Source: Planctomycetota bacterium
GTDB lineage: Bacteria; Planctomycetota; Planctomycetia; Pirellulales; Lacipirellulaceae
Assembly: GCA_024278955.1 (NCBI GenBank)
Contig: JAJRSE010000087.1
Span: forward strand, 1-53,020
Direction: 5' to 3'
Length of the DNA stretch: 53,020 bases
Of this stretch, positions 35,192-43,753 are shown piece after piece (positions within the stretch are counted from its first letter, which is position 1; the number at the start of each line of letters is the position of its first letter). Under the pieces are notes generated by a model, which made no database searches, was not told the DNA's origin, and saw only the letters and a program-made list of their open reading frames with translations. The position numbers and the translations under genes are program-made.

Positions 35192-37456
35192 TTATCCTGC
35201 CGGGACATCCGCAGCAACTCGAAAGCCTCCCTTGGTTGGCTCGTCGGCTTCTCGGGGGACGCGGCAAGCCGAGCGAACGTCGCCAGCACCCGAGAGGATA
35301 TTTCCGCCCCGCTGTATCCGTTGGCTGCCGGTTTCCGATCCCGTCGGGTCAATCTTCGGATCCTGGTCGTAGTAACTGGCGTCTCCTCCAAACCGATCAG
35401 CACACCATTCCGATTCGTTGCCATGCATATCGTAAAGACCCCAAGCGTTGGGCAGCTTTTTAGCAACGGGATGGAACACCCAATGGCTATTCAACCGGTA
35501 CCAAGCATACTCAGAGAGCTGATACTCGTTGGCTCCGTGGGACCACGGGGTATCACTCCCGGCTCGACAGGCGTATTCCCATTGCGCCTCGGTTGGCAAA
35601 AAGTAACGGGTCCCACCCTCATGCGACTCGGCTTCAGACGTTTTGCTTAGCCAGTCGCAATAGGCTTCTGCATCGTACCAAGTGAGATTGACAACCGGGT
35701 GCTCGTCATAAAGCGGGTAGCCCCCCATTTGCTTCCAGCTGTATCGCCCTCGTTTCCATACATCTTGTTCTTTGCCCCAAGCCATTCCACCAGGAAGCTC
35801 CGACTGAGTTACATAGCCCGTTGCCTCAACGAAGCTTCGATATTGGGCAAGGGTGGTCTCTGTTTGGGCCAAATAAAACGGCTGAGAAATCTTCACGGGG
35901 TGCTGAGGAAACGCAAGACGAGCACTGCGACTCTTGCTCTGCCCCGTGCGGTTAGATCCCATCAAAAAATCGCCGGGCGGGATCAAAACAAACTGCATGC
36001 CATCCGGTCCCATTTGATGTAACGGAAGCCCTAGCCGTAGTGCTGCCTGGTTCTGCAAGTGCTCGGGGTCGTCTGTTTCCTGCAATTCGTGAGGCACCGT
36101 TGTACTGGCGACTTCGAGAGTCCGATCAAGTCGCCCTTTCTGAAACTTACTCCAGTAAAGCGAGGCTCCGAGTACGAGAACGCTAATAACAGCCAACGGC
36201 AAAACGAGGCGACGTTTCTGGAAGGACTGCTTGGCATGTGCCCGATCAAGAAAAACAGGCCGCGACGCAAAAGCATCCAGCGCGGCGATCACTTCCTCCA
36301 TCGAAGCAGGTCGCTCCTCTGGCTGCTTGGCGACCATCTTTTGGAACAGCTTATCTAACTCTCGCGGGAAGTTCGGCAAAGTCTCGCATATCGACTCGAC
36401 CGGCGCCACTTGGTGAGCAACCAATCGCTGGATCACCGGAAGATGATCGTAACACGGTTTTCCCGTCAGCAAAAATTTCCACGTGCAACCAAGACCATAG
36501 ATATCGGCCAAATGATTTACTTTGGCCGGTTCGACCGCCTGTTCGGGAGCTAGATAATCGACGGTGCCCATCAATAGGCCGTCCGTCGTGAAGTTCGTAT
36601 TCGGAGCCGGTTCTCCAGAACCGCTCTGAGGTGAGTTGATCAAGCGGGGGCGATTAACAAGTCGCGCCAATCCTACATCGAGCAGTTTGACTTCGTCGGC
36701 GCTGGTGATCAGCAAATTAGCCGGCTTCACGTCTCGATGAACAAGCGATTGTTGATGAGCATGAGCCAAGCCAAGAGCCGCTTGGCGAAGGGCCGAGAGA
36801 GACTGCTCGACCGAAAGAGGCCCTGAGCGCAAAACACGCTGATGCAAGTTCTCGCCATCAATCAACTCCATTGCCAAGTAGAGCATCCCCTCATGCTCGC
36901 CCGCATCGTAGGCACGCACCACATTGGGATGCGACAATCGAGCCGCCGCTTCGACTTCTCGCCGAAACCGTTTCTGAGAAACCACACTGGCGTCATTGAC
37001 CGAAAACACTTTGAGGGCAACCTGACGGTGCATCGGCAAATGGTTCGCCCGATAGACGGCACCCATCCCCCCTGCTCCCAGTAACCTCTCAATGACGTAG
37101 TCGCCCAAGCGTGTCCCCGAAACCAAATTCGAGGCAACACTTCTACGATCTGCTCCCCTTGCGGTCGAACCGTTCGCTACAGAAAGCGTGCAAAGTTGAT
37201 CGAGCCACTCCCGATCTGCGACATCGAATCGCCCGGAATAATCCTCGGCAACAGGCGATTCGCCCCGCATCTTTCGGTAATCAACTTCTAAAGCAACCAA
37301 CTGGGGAGCAACTGCCTGCAAAACGTCTGGGAGAAGATCCTGAAGATAGTCCTCGATTTGTGGAGACTCCTCGCAGCGCAAGGCCGATTCAAATCGATCG
37401 CACAAACGGTTTATTTCTCTCATCGAGACAAGATTGCTTGTTCGAGCCTTGCTCAT
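35192..37456 (-). CDS. Ser/Thr protein kinase fused to an FGE/SUMF1-like domain
   Basis: 754 aa from the ATG at 37456, which overlaps the sigma factor stop as ATGA. Residues about 115-395 are a Hanks kinase: LLGAGGMGAVYRA, VALKVF, SLVHRDVKPANLL, then LLDVGLARL, where the usual DFG is DVG, and YLAPEQA. One membrane segment (LVLPLAVISVLVLGASLYWS) follows at about 425. Residues about 490-750 are an FGE-fold domain (FVLIPPGDFLMGSNR, YRSFVEATGYVTQSELPGGM, HPVVNLTWYDAEAYCDWL, YFLPTEAQWEYACRAG, GLYDMHGNESEWCAD) lacking the two-cysteine active site (only RSACR), so it is probably a sensor outside the membrane. The metal-binding aspartate of DVG is kept, so kinase activity is possible. Confidence 0.92.
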   Translation of the reverse strand: MSKARTSNLVSMREINRLCDRFESALRCEESPQIEDYLQDLLPDVLQAVAPQLVALEVDYRKMRGESPVAEDYSGRFDVADREWLDQLCTLSVANGSTARGADRRSVASNLVSGTRLGDYVIERLLGAGGMGAVYRANHLPMHRQVALKVFSVNDASVVSQKRFRREVEAAARLSHPNVVRAYDAGEHEGMLYLAMELIDGENLHQRVLRSGPLSVEQSLSALRQAALGLAHAHQQSLVHRDVKPANLLITSADEVKLLDVGLARLVNRPRLINSPQSGSGEPAPNTNFTTDGLLMGTVDYLAPEQAVEPAKVNHLADIYGLGCTWKFLLTGKPCYDHLPVIQRLVAHQVAPVESICETLPNFPRELDKLFQKMVAKQPEERPASMEEVIAALDAFASRPVFLDRAHAKQSFQKRRLVLPLAVISVLVLGASLYWSKFQKGRLDRTLEVASTTVPHELQETDDPEHLQNQAALRLGLPLHQMGPDGMQFVLIPPGDFLMGSNRTGQSKSRSARLAFPQHPVKISQPFYLAQTETTLAQYRSFVEATGYVTQSELPGGMAWGKEQDVWKRGRYSWKQMGGYPLYDEHPVVNLTWYDAEAYCDWLSKTSEAESHEGGTRYFLPTEAQWEYACRAGSDTPWSHGANEYQLSEYAWYRLNSHWVFHPVAKKLPNAWGLYDMHGNESEWCADRFGGDASYYDQDPKIDPTGSETGSQRIQRGGNILSGAGDVRSACRVPREADEPTKGGFRVAADVPAG

Positions 37457-38076
37457 TCCTCGGTCACTTTCAGCCAACAATCTTCGATCAGTCGAATTTT
37501 TCGTTCTATCGTTCGCACAACACAGCCCACCTTGTCGGCAATTTCTTGATTCGAGTAACCTTCGATTCGCAGTTGAACAATTTCTTCGAGACGCTCATCT
37601 CCCATTTGTCTCAAGTTCTTCAGTAGACTTTGCAAGAGATCATACAACTCGGCTGCGACCTCAGGCTGAGGGCCCTCGGCCATCGACTGGAGCACATCAA
37701 CCGTCCGGTCCAGCTTTGCCAATCCTGGAGAATTTTCAACGTTCCCTCCTCCGCGTTTCTGGCGAGTCTCGTGTCGGATTGCATCAACCGCTTTGCGCAT
37801 CGTTAAAGCAATCAGCAGAGGCCAAAGTCCTTCGCGATCTTTAAGCGTCGGAAATCGACCTTCTCGTACGCCCACACAAAAGCTCTTAAAAGCGCTCAGC
37901 GCCACATCTTCTTGGTCAGCCAAAAGATGTGGCGATTTCCCTAAACGCCGACTAGCCAAATCGCACATCAACTGAAAATACACTGACCAAAGCCGATCGG
38001 CCGCATCCGAATTCCCATCGCGCAGCGCAGCAAGCAACTCTGAAATAGGCTCCTCAGCAATCGGAATTTTGGACAT
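37453..38076 (-). CDS. ECF-type sigma factor partnered with the FGE-kinase
   Basis: 207 aa from the ATG at 38076; the frame extends further but without family sequence. Region 2 covers ADRLWSVYFQLMCDLASRRL and DQEDVALSAFKSFCVGVREG, then LWPLLIALTMRKAVDAIRHE. Region 4 covers ERLEEIVQLRIEGYSNQEIA and VGCVVRTIERKIRLIEDCWL. It is of the PF07638-like planctomycete type. Overlap with the kinase shows co-translation, and as in the 5002-5637 pair no anti-sigma gene is present. The two sigma factors are clearly different subgroups. Confidence 0.9.
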   Translation of the reverse strand: MSKIPIAEEPISELLAALRDGNSDAADRLWSVYFQLMCDLASRRLGKSPHLLADQEDVALSAFKSFCVGVREGRFPTLKDREGLWPLLIALTMRKAVDAIRHETRQKRGGGNVENSPGLAKLDRTVDVLQSMAEGPQPEVAAELYDLLQSLLKNLRQMGDERLEEIVQLRIEGYSNQEIADKVGCVVRTIERKIRLIEDCWLKVTEE

Positions 38077-38393
38077 CCGTAAAACCAGCCCCGTTAAACA
38101 ATCTCCTGGGGGGAAGGACCCGACAGCGGGCTCTGCTCTTACCCTCAGTCTAATTGCGTGAAAAGAATCCAACAACCATGTCGCAACTTGACACTTTTTA
38201 GCGATTCCTTCTGTAGCAGAGCAAAGAAGGCTCATCTTTAGGGCAAGGTGTCGGTGGCCGGGGGGTCGCCAATACATACTTTCATCGCCCAGGCTGCATA
38301 CATAGAGGAACCTGTGCGGGGAAACCTATGCGGGTGGCTTCGGTGTGCGATTCCCCATTTATTTCTTGCTCGACTCGGGCTGAAAGTCACTTC

Positions 38394-38591
38394 ATGAAAA
38401 TTAGAATTCTGGGCCTTCTCGCCTTCGCCCTCTCGAATTTCAGCTTCCCTTCCTTGCTCGAAGCCTCCGGATCACACGTACGTGTATTCGACGGATCGCA
38501 CGTTCCCGAACCGCCTTCGCTTGCGATCCTACTGCTCGCAACTCTATGGGTTCCCTTCAGAAGCAGGGGTATCCAGAACCGAAATGGTTGA
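38394..38591 (+). CDS. Very small PEP-CTERM protein
   Basis: 65 aa. The ATG at 38394 gives a signal peptide (MKIRILGLLAFALSNFSFPS), then only about 20 residues, then VPEPPSLAILLLATLWVPF with a basic tail (RSRGIQNRNG): a complete PEP-CTERM sorting signal. The stop codon overlaps the ATG of the next gene as TGATG. The passenger is too short for any fold; it may be a peptide released at the surface, or the remnant of a larger gene. Confidence 0.6.
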   Translation: MKIRILGLLAFALSNFSFPSLLEASGSHVRVFDGSHVPEPPSLAILLLATLWVPFRSRGIQNRNG

Positions 38592-39925
38592 TGACAATAA
38601 CTAGTGCTTTTATCCTATCCTCTGGAATCGTTAATATGTTGCCTACTTCAAAGCTTCGATCTGGTAGAAATTTTATCCGCCGTGCGTTGTCATCTACCCG
38701 TCGGTGGCCTGCGTTTTGCGTTGTCCCTCTCGTTGCAGTCTGCGTTTGCGTCACGCCCGCCCGTGGAAATCCACTTTCGGTGTTGAACGACGAATTTGAA
38801 GACAGCGCAACGCTATCCGATTGGTCCAGAGTCAACGAAGTCGAGGGATGGAATGCCGACCAGCTAGCTATTTGGGATATTGATGCCACGCAGCCGGGCC
38901 GTATGGTGCAGCAACCGTATACGACGGTTTGGTTTGAAGACTACCGTGGCCCAATGGCCTACAAAGAAGTGACCGGCAATTTTTCGATTACAACCATGGT
39001 AAACATCACGGACCGCGATCCCTTGGATGGCAACGATGTGCCTGTTCCAAGATTCTCGCTTGGCGGCCTTATGATTCGCCGTCCGCGAGCGATTGTCAAT
39101 CCTGCGGAAGACTGGGCTCCTGGTGATCAAATACTTGGCAATCCAGCGAATGGAGAGAACTATGTCTTCCTCTCGGTAGGCCAAGGGAATGTGGCAGGGG
39201 GAACCAGTTTTCAGTTTGAAGTAAAGAATACAATCAACAGTAATTCCTCGCTGGCCATTACCAATGCGCCGAGCGGAGTGATGGCGCTACAGCTTGTACG
39301 GATTGGTGACACGGTGCTCACTTTGTATCAAGAGCCTGGAGAAGATTGGGTTGTCCATCGACGTTACAATCGGGCTGACCTGCCGGAGACACTCCAAGTC
39401 GGGATGGTGACTTACACCGACTGGGATCGAATTCACCCAAATTTCACACCCTTTGATCACAACTCGACCGTACTCACCAATCCCCCTCTTGAAATCAATT
39501 TCCAGCCTGATCTGACAGCCGGTTTTGAGTATGCGCGTTTTTTCGAGCCAACCGTGCCAGCTCCCCTTGTTGGCCTTGATCTTCTCAATCCAGCTCAAGT
39601 GAGCGATACTCAGTTGCTAAGTTTTTTGGGCGACGTCGCTAACCAAGCCGTGGCCGATGCCGATTTCGACCAAGACGGCGATATCGACGGCAGCGACTTC
39701 CTTCGCTGGCAAACTGGCTTTGGCACCCTCGCCGGCGCCTCGCTGGCTGCTGGCAATGCAGATTTCGACGGGGACGTCGACCAAGACGATCTTCTCGCAT
39801 GGCAACAACAGTTTGGCAACTTATCCAACGAAGCCGTGGCCGCGGCTTCTGTGCCAGAACCGGCGACGCTCTCGCTCTTACTTCTCGCAGGCCTGTTCGG
39901 CCTTGCTCGCCCGAGGACTCGCTAG
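38591..39925 (+). CDS. PEP-CTERM protein with dockerin-like repeats
   Basis: 444 aa from the ATG at 38591 (TGATG overlap); an alternative ATG at 38636 also leaves the signal peptide (RWPAFCVVPLVAVCVCVTPA) intact. Residues about 60-300 are a beta-sandwich of the concanavalin type (LNDEFEDSATLSDWSRVNEV, FSLGGLMIRRP, YVFLSVGQGN, GDTVLTLYQEPGEDWVVHRR). Two dockerin-like calcium loops follow (DADFDQDGDIDGSDFLRWQT and NADFDGDVDQDDLLAWQQQF), and the end is VPEPATLSLLLLAGLFGLAR, a PEP-CTERM signal for exosortase-type processing. Likely a cell-surface, glycan-binding protein. An IS701-like remnant begins about 30 bp downstream. Confidence 0.82.
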   Translation: MTITSAFILSSGIVNMLPTSKLRSGRNFIRRALSSTRRWPAFCVVPLVAVCVCVTPARGNPLSVLNDEFEDSATLSDWSRVNEVEGWNADQLAIWDIDATQPGRMVQQPYTTVWFEDYRGPMAYKEVTGNFSITTMVNITDRDPLDGNDVPVPRFSLGGLMIRRPRAIVNPAEDWAPGDQILGNPANGENYVFLSVGQGNVAGGTSFQFEVKNTINSNSSLAITNAPSGVMALQLVRIGDTVLTLYQEPGEDWVVHRRYNRADLPETLQVGMVTYTDWDRIHPNFTPFDHNSTVLTNPPLEINFQPDLTAGFEYARFFEPTVPAPLVGLDLLNPAQVSDTQLLSFLGDVANQAVADADFDQDGDIDGSDFLRWQTGFGTLAGASLAAGNADFDGDVDQDDLLAWQQQFGNLSNEAVAAASVPEPATLSLLLLAGLFGLARPRTR

Positions 39926-39955
39926 TGACCTAAAACCTTCGGGTCTTACTTCTTA

Positions 39956-40205
39956 CTGGGTTTTTGCAAAATGACGTTTCAAGACCAGTTGTCTTTTCAC
40001 CTCAGCTAGCAAGGGCTAGATGAGGTATTGCTGGCATGGGTCGGATCACAACATCGTGTAGCTGGCGTGAATTCATGTGGAAATTGTTTGGATTTCGGGT
40101 TCTCTTGAGGACTGGCTCATAAGTGCAGCAGGAGAATTTGTCATGCCCGCAATTCTTGAAATTCCCCAAGTGGTCGAAGACTCGCTCGAAAAGTTTGCCG
40201 ACCGG
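39956..40205. mobile_element. Remnant of an IS701/IS4-type element (transposase start and end)
   Basis: The sequence from CTGGGTTTTTGCAAAATG through CAGCTAGCAAG and TAGATGAGGTATTGCTGGCA matches one end of the complete element at 50015-51446. It continues into a transposase start at 40143 (MPAILEIPQVVEDSLEKFAD, against MPAIVEFPHIVADAIEDFAD in the complete one). After about 40205 homology is lost. The element is a distinct, older copy. Confidence 0.78.
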
Positions 40206-41175
40206 ATTCGATTTTGTGACGCCCAACAACATTCCGACACGCGGGATCGACGGCTTAGTTGCCTACAATGGCTTCCGCGGCATTCATACTTGGCTTCATA
40301 ACCGCGATAGCGGCGGCATGGAAGGAACTTTTACTTTTCCAACCTTTCTGGCACACGACTTTCGCTCGACGATTGAAAATTACACCATTTGGAACGTGCA
40401 GAGCGGAGTACAAAACTTTTATTCTACCCGCTTTGACTTTTTGAACGGTTTGATCGTTGGCGATGTCGACAGCCCCGTGCCGTACTTTGCCAGCCCGGGA
40501 CAGCAAGCCAATAATTCGTCAGGCATTGGCGTGAGTCACAATTTTGAAGAAGCGAACAGCAACCTCTTTAATGGCTTGCGATTGGAAGGTTTCGAGTATG
40601 GTTTCCAGGTGTTTAGTCCTTTCAACGAGCAAAGGCAAGAAATCACCCCTTACGCTACCAGCGAACTTCGCAACGCCTCGCTGGCAAATGTTGAGTATGC
40701 CTTTAGTCCCACGAACCGTAATAATCCCGATTCTCAAGCAGATCGTTTTTCCGACTTATTCATCCTGGATGAAGCGTCGGTTTTCAACACGCTTGGCTCG
40801 GCAACGAACCTCCTCCCCACAGCTGCGTTTGAATTCTCGCCGGGCGAAGGAATTTCTGTAGCGCTCGACGCGGCTGCTTCTTTCGATTCGGATCCCAGCC
40901 CCGAAGTCCGCGCTGCCGACGATGGCATTGTGGCCTATGCCTGGGATTTAGATGGCAACAGCCTCTACGACGATGGCGCCACATCGACAACCAGTCAAGT
41001 GATTGCAGCCACGGCAAACCCCTGCACCAACTCTTTTCTCGACAGCGATTTTTCAGCTTACGCTAGAAGCAAATTTATCTTTGCCGAGGAGAAAGAATTG
41101 CCAACACAATTTCCAGTGCTTGTCGATTGGGTGTTTGCCGATTACCTGCTAGATCGGGCCTTCCCACACTCTTAG
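40206..41175 (+). pseudogene. Broken PKD-domain secreted protein fused to transposon sequence
   Basis: A frame of about 320 codons opens inside the IS remnant with no signal peptide of its own. PKD/cadherin-like sequence at residues near the end (PTAAFEFSPGEGISVALDAA, then AYAWDLDGNSLYDDGA) follows a long beta region (GIDGLVAYNGFRGIHTWLHN, FLNGLIVGDVDSPVPYFASP). The repeated N-x-x-I-x-N-V-x-S pattern fits a parallel beta-helix such as in G8/CEMIP-type surface proteins. After TSQVIAATANP the style changes abruptly, so the 3' end is also a junction. The real start and tail are missing. Confidence 0.6.
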
Positions 41176-41307
41176 AGCAAGCCCCAGACAGGTAGGCTGG
41201 TCCATCCATTTCGTCTGGAGAGGAGGCAAAAAAAGAATTTACTCAAGGCATTGCTCCCCTATGATATAACCCAGCTTCGACGTCTTTGCCTTTCCTTAGA
41301 TTTGTGA

Positions 41308-41982
41308 GTGTTTTCTTTGAGTCGCCAGAACCAACAACTTGTTCGACTGCTTCGAGAAGTGGTCCGCCATGCCCGTCGCGGGCGTCTTTCTGCCCGCTGG
41401 CTTGTGGGCTTAGCGGTTCTCGCAGCAGCCTACTTTTTGCTTCAGCCGATACTTGTGCAAAAGCTAGGCATCGACCTGCCAAGCTTGCGCGACCTTGCGG
41501 GGACGCCCACAAACGAAACCAGCGCAAACGAAACCAACACAGACACCCCTGCGCCAAGACCCCAATCGTCGCCACAGGCAAGCGAACTAGAAAATCTCTT
41601 GCAGGCATCTCGGCCAGGGACCTACGAGTCGCCGGCCGGCTTGCGTTACTCTCGCGGAAGCCGGCATGGGCATCGCCTAAAACACCTGATGGCCCATGCG
41701 GTCGATCAGCCCGATCGGCCAGGCCAACATGGCGTGTTTAGTACTCAGGACGTCGCCGAGGTGGTCGCCTTAGTCGACGAAGCCTACCGACTGGCCCTTG
41801 CAGGGAAAAACACACACATCAAACAAGAACAAAATCGAACGATTTACACGATCAATTTAGCCCGGCGCATCGGCTTTATCGGAGGAGAGAGCGGCAACCG
41901 ACGGGGCAAGCCTGCGGCTAGACATTTGCGATTGGTGCTCGAAGGAAAGAACTTTATCACCGCATTTCCCTATCGCCCATAA
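41308..41982 (+). CDS. Membrane-anchored protein with a possible EndoU/BECR-type nuclease domain
   Basis: 224 aa (GTG at 41308; TTG at 41317 also fits). One N-terminal membrane segment (WLVGLAVLAAAYFLLQPILV) is followed by a Thr/Pro/Asn-rich linker and a C-terminal domain of about 110 residues: GHRLKHLMAHAVDQPDRPGQ, then HGVFSTQDVAEVVALVDEAY, a strand RTIYTINLARRIGFIGGE, and RHLRLVLEGKNFITAFPYRP. A histidine pair early and a final strand ending TAFP resemble the BECR/EndoU-type fold seen in secreted nuclease toxins. The match is weak and by eye. No immunity gene is next to it, and membrane anchoring is unlike a toxin tip. Confidence 0.55.
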   Translation: MFSLSRQNQQLVRLLREVVRHARRGRLSARWLVGLAVLAAAYFLLQPILVQKLGIDLPSLRDLAGTPTNETSANETNTDTPAPRPQSSPQASELENLLQASRPGTYESPAGLRYSRGSRHGHRLKHLMAHAVDQPDRPGQHGVFSTQDVAEVVALVDEAYRLALAGKNTHIKQEQNRTIYTINLARRIGFIGGESGNRRGKPAARHLRLVLEGKNFITAFPYRP

Positions 41983-41991
41983 GAAGGGGAG

Positions 41992-42040
41992 TGACGAATG
42001 CAGTTTGGAAACTGCAAGGTTTTGTCACCCGTATTCGTCA
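41992..42040 (+). terminator. Hairpin region after the membrane protein gene
   Basis: TGCAGTTTGGAAACTGCA (41999-42016) is a perfect short palindrome; TGACGAAT (41992-41999) and ATTCGTCA (42033-42040) form an outer pair around it. It lies ten bases after the stop at 41982. No strong U-run. Confidence 0.4.
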
Positions 42041-42084
42041 TCCGTGCTTTGTCATTAACTTACTGTATCTAAGGCTTGCTATTC

Positions 42085-42453
42085 ATGACTGCGAGACAAC
42101 CCATGTACTACGTAGGCTTTTGCCGACTTTGCGGGACCGGCCCGCTCGGCCTGCGGCAGTGTGGCAGATGCAATAAATTGCTGATCCTTTGCGACGAGTG
42201 CGACGCGATATGGACCTCGTCCGACCTAAAGGCAAAGCCTTTTCTGGCTCAAAGCGGCGAGCTGCCATGCCCTGCTTGCGAAAACTCGCTTATCGAGACG
42301 CCGTCTCGCTGGGCGACTCAAACCGACATCGAGGCAAGCGATTGGTTGCAGCAAGCACTTGAGAAAAAGCAACTAGAGCTGCGTCAAGGAACCGCTTTCG
42401 CGCCCGATGCCACAAACGACACCACCGAAGGCGACACCCACGACGCATCTTGA
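42085..42453 (+). CDS. Small zinc-ribbon protein
   Basis: 122 aa from the ATG at 42085 (an in-frame ATG at 42103 is also possible). Eight cysteines are in four CxxC-like groups: FCRLCGTGPLG, QCGRCNK, LCDECDAIW and PCPACENSL, so one or two zinc ions are likely. The tail is charged and low in order. The function is not known. It is close to the ferritin gene on the same strand but 171 bp apart, so it may not share its promoter. Confidence 0.65.
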   Translation: MTARQPMYYVGFCRLCGTGPLGLRQCGRCNKLLILCDECDAIWTSSDLKAKPFLAQSGELPCPACENSLIETPSRWATQTDIEASDWLQQALEKKQLELRQGTAFAPDATNDTTEGDTHDAS

Positions 42454-42624
42454 TACTGAAACTCAGGATTACTTCGTGAAAGCCCGTTTTACGTGTGGCA
42501 CTTGCCTCTGAATTCGCTTGGCCGTGGACAGACCCGACGAGGGCACTACAATCCAGGGTAGTATGACGCAGATTGCGTCGACCTTTCCCGACACGCCTGC
42601 CGATTTCTTTTGGAGCGATTTCCG

Positions 42625-43137
42625 ATGCTTAGCCAAGTCATGCAAGACGCCATCAACGAACAAATCAACAACGAACTGCTCGCGTCGTATACCTACCTGT
42701 CGATGGCCGTTTGGTGCGAGCATGAACAGTTTGTTGGTTGCTCCCACTGGATGCGTTTACAAAGCGAAGAAGAGCGAGTTCATGCCATGCGGTTGGCCGA
42801 TTTCCTGCTTGCTCGAAACGGCCGAGTCGTGCTGCAAGCGATTGGTCAGCCAGAGGCCGATTTTGAATCGGTAGTTCAAATATTCGAAAAAGCCCTCGCC
42901 CAAGAACAAGTCGTCACCAAACAAATCGACGGCCTGTACGAACTGGCATTCAACGAAAAAGCGTTTGCCGCCTTGGTCGAGCTCGAGTGGTTTATCACCG
43001 AGCAAGTCGAAGAAGAAAAAACCGCCCGCGAAATCGTCCACAAATTCCACATGGTAAAAGACGACTCAGCCGCCCTCTTAGACTTAGACCGCGAACTGAG
43101 CGGCCGAGTTGCCGAGTCCGGGTCCGAGGCAAACTAG
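42625..43137 (+). CDS. ftnA: Bacterial ferritin (non-heme)
   Basis: 170 aa from the ATG at 42625, with GGAG nine bases upstream. It oxidises Fe2+ and stores the iron inside a 24-subunit shell in the cytoplasm. The ferroxidase ligands are visible: glutamate in NNELLASYTYLSMAVWCE, glutamate and histidine in QSEEERVHAMRLADFL, glutamate in ALAQEQVV, and glutamine/glutamate in WFITEQVEEEKTARE. No heme-binding methionine of bacterioferritin is at the usual place. Length fits the family. It protects from iron-driven oxidative damage. No Fur box was recognised upstream. Confidence 0.93.
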   Translation: MLSQVMQDAINEQINNELLASYTYLSMAVWCEHEQFVGCSHWMRLQSEEERVHAMRLADFLLARNGRVVLQAIGQPEADFESVVQIFEKALAQEQVVTKQIDGLYELAFNEKAFAALVELEWFITEQVEEEKTAREIVHKFHMVKDDSAALLDLDRELSGRVAESGSEAN

Positions 43138-43753
43138 GGTGCCGCCCAAATTCAGGCAATAATATGCGCCAAAGGAATTCCCAAAACGGTCTGTTCGCGG
43201 GACTCGCAAAGTAGCGCCGGACAATAACTCCGCAACGGGTTCGGAAGTTCCCTTCCCGGCGCCCGTGTATCGCGCATAGGAAACGCAGCTTTCTGCCGTT
43301 TTGACACACGGCGGTTCAATTGGCCTCGCGGCGACCTCTACCAAGCAGGGGAAAGATGTGCGCAATTTGACAGGCGCCACCAAATGGCTATTCACTCGTG
43401 CCATCAGTTGCTGCACCCGCTGCGAGGAAGAAATGCTGTTAGTGGGCTCGGTCGGTTTCACCGAGGGCCATTCCAGGTTGTGTCGACTCTCCTCGGTATT
43501 TTGGCCACCGAAGCAACGTTACATTGGCACAAGAGTGAAGCCACGTTGTAACAATTGATGGGACATCCCCCGAGGTTTTCGGCCGTCCGCGTGTTGTAAT
43601 TCAGCTGTGCTGAAAGCATAAGATGAGCGGAACATTGTGACGAATCCGGTCCCCAATGATCTTCGCGGAGCAGATGGATTCAGCTACAATAAGGGGTACC
43701 TGGCTCCGTACACGTTTACTGTGGGAGCGTTCCACTTAGTCGAGTCTGTAAAT
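43138..43753. other. Stretch without a recognised gene before the defence operon
   Basis: A minus-strand frame of 125 codons (43084-43461) is open and looks partly protein-like (SCVSYARYTGAGKG), but no domain, ribosome site or signal peptide supports it, and it overlaps the ferritin end. An upstream in-frame extension of the DUF262 gene to 43637 does not resemble its family. The promoter of the defence operon should lie at about 43560-43750. Confidence 0.4.

Noticed and set aside
43084..43461. 125-codon minus-strand frame after ferritin
   Set aside because: Overlaps the ferritin end, no recognisable domain or start site; kept only as a note on the gap.
43500..43560. GTTACA...TGTAAC pair, considered as an integron attC site
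   Set aside because: Too short and without the conserved attC core order; no integrase gene in the window.
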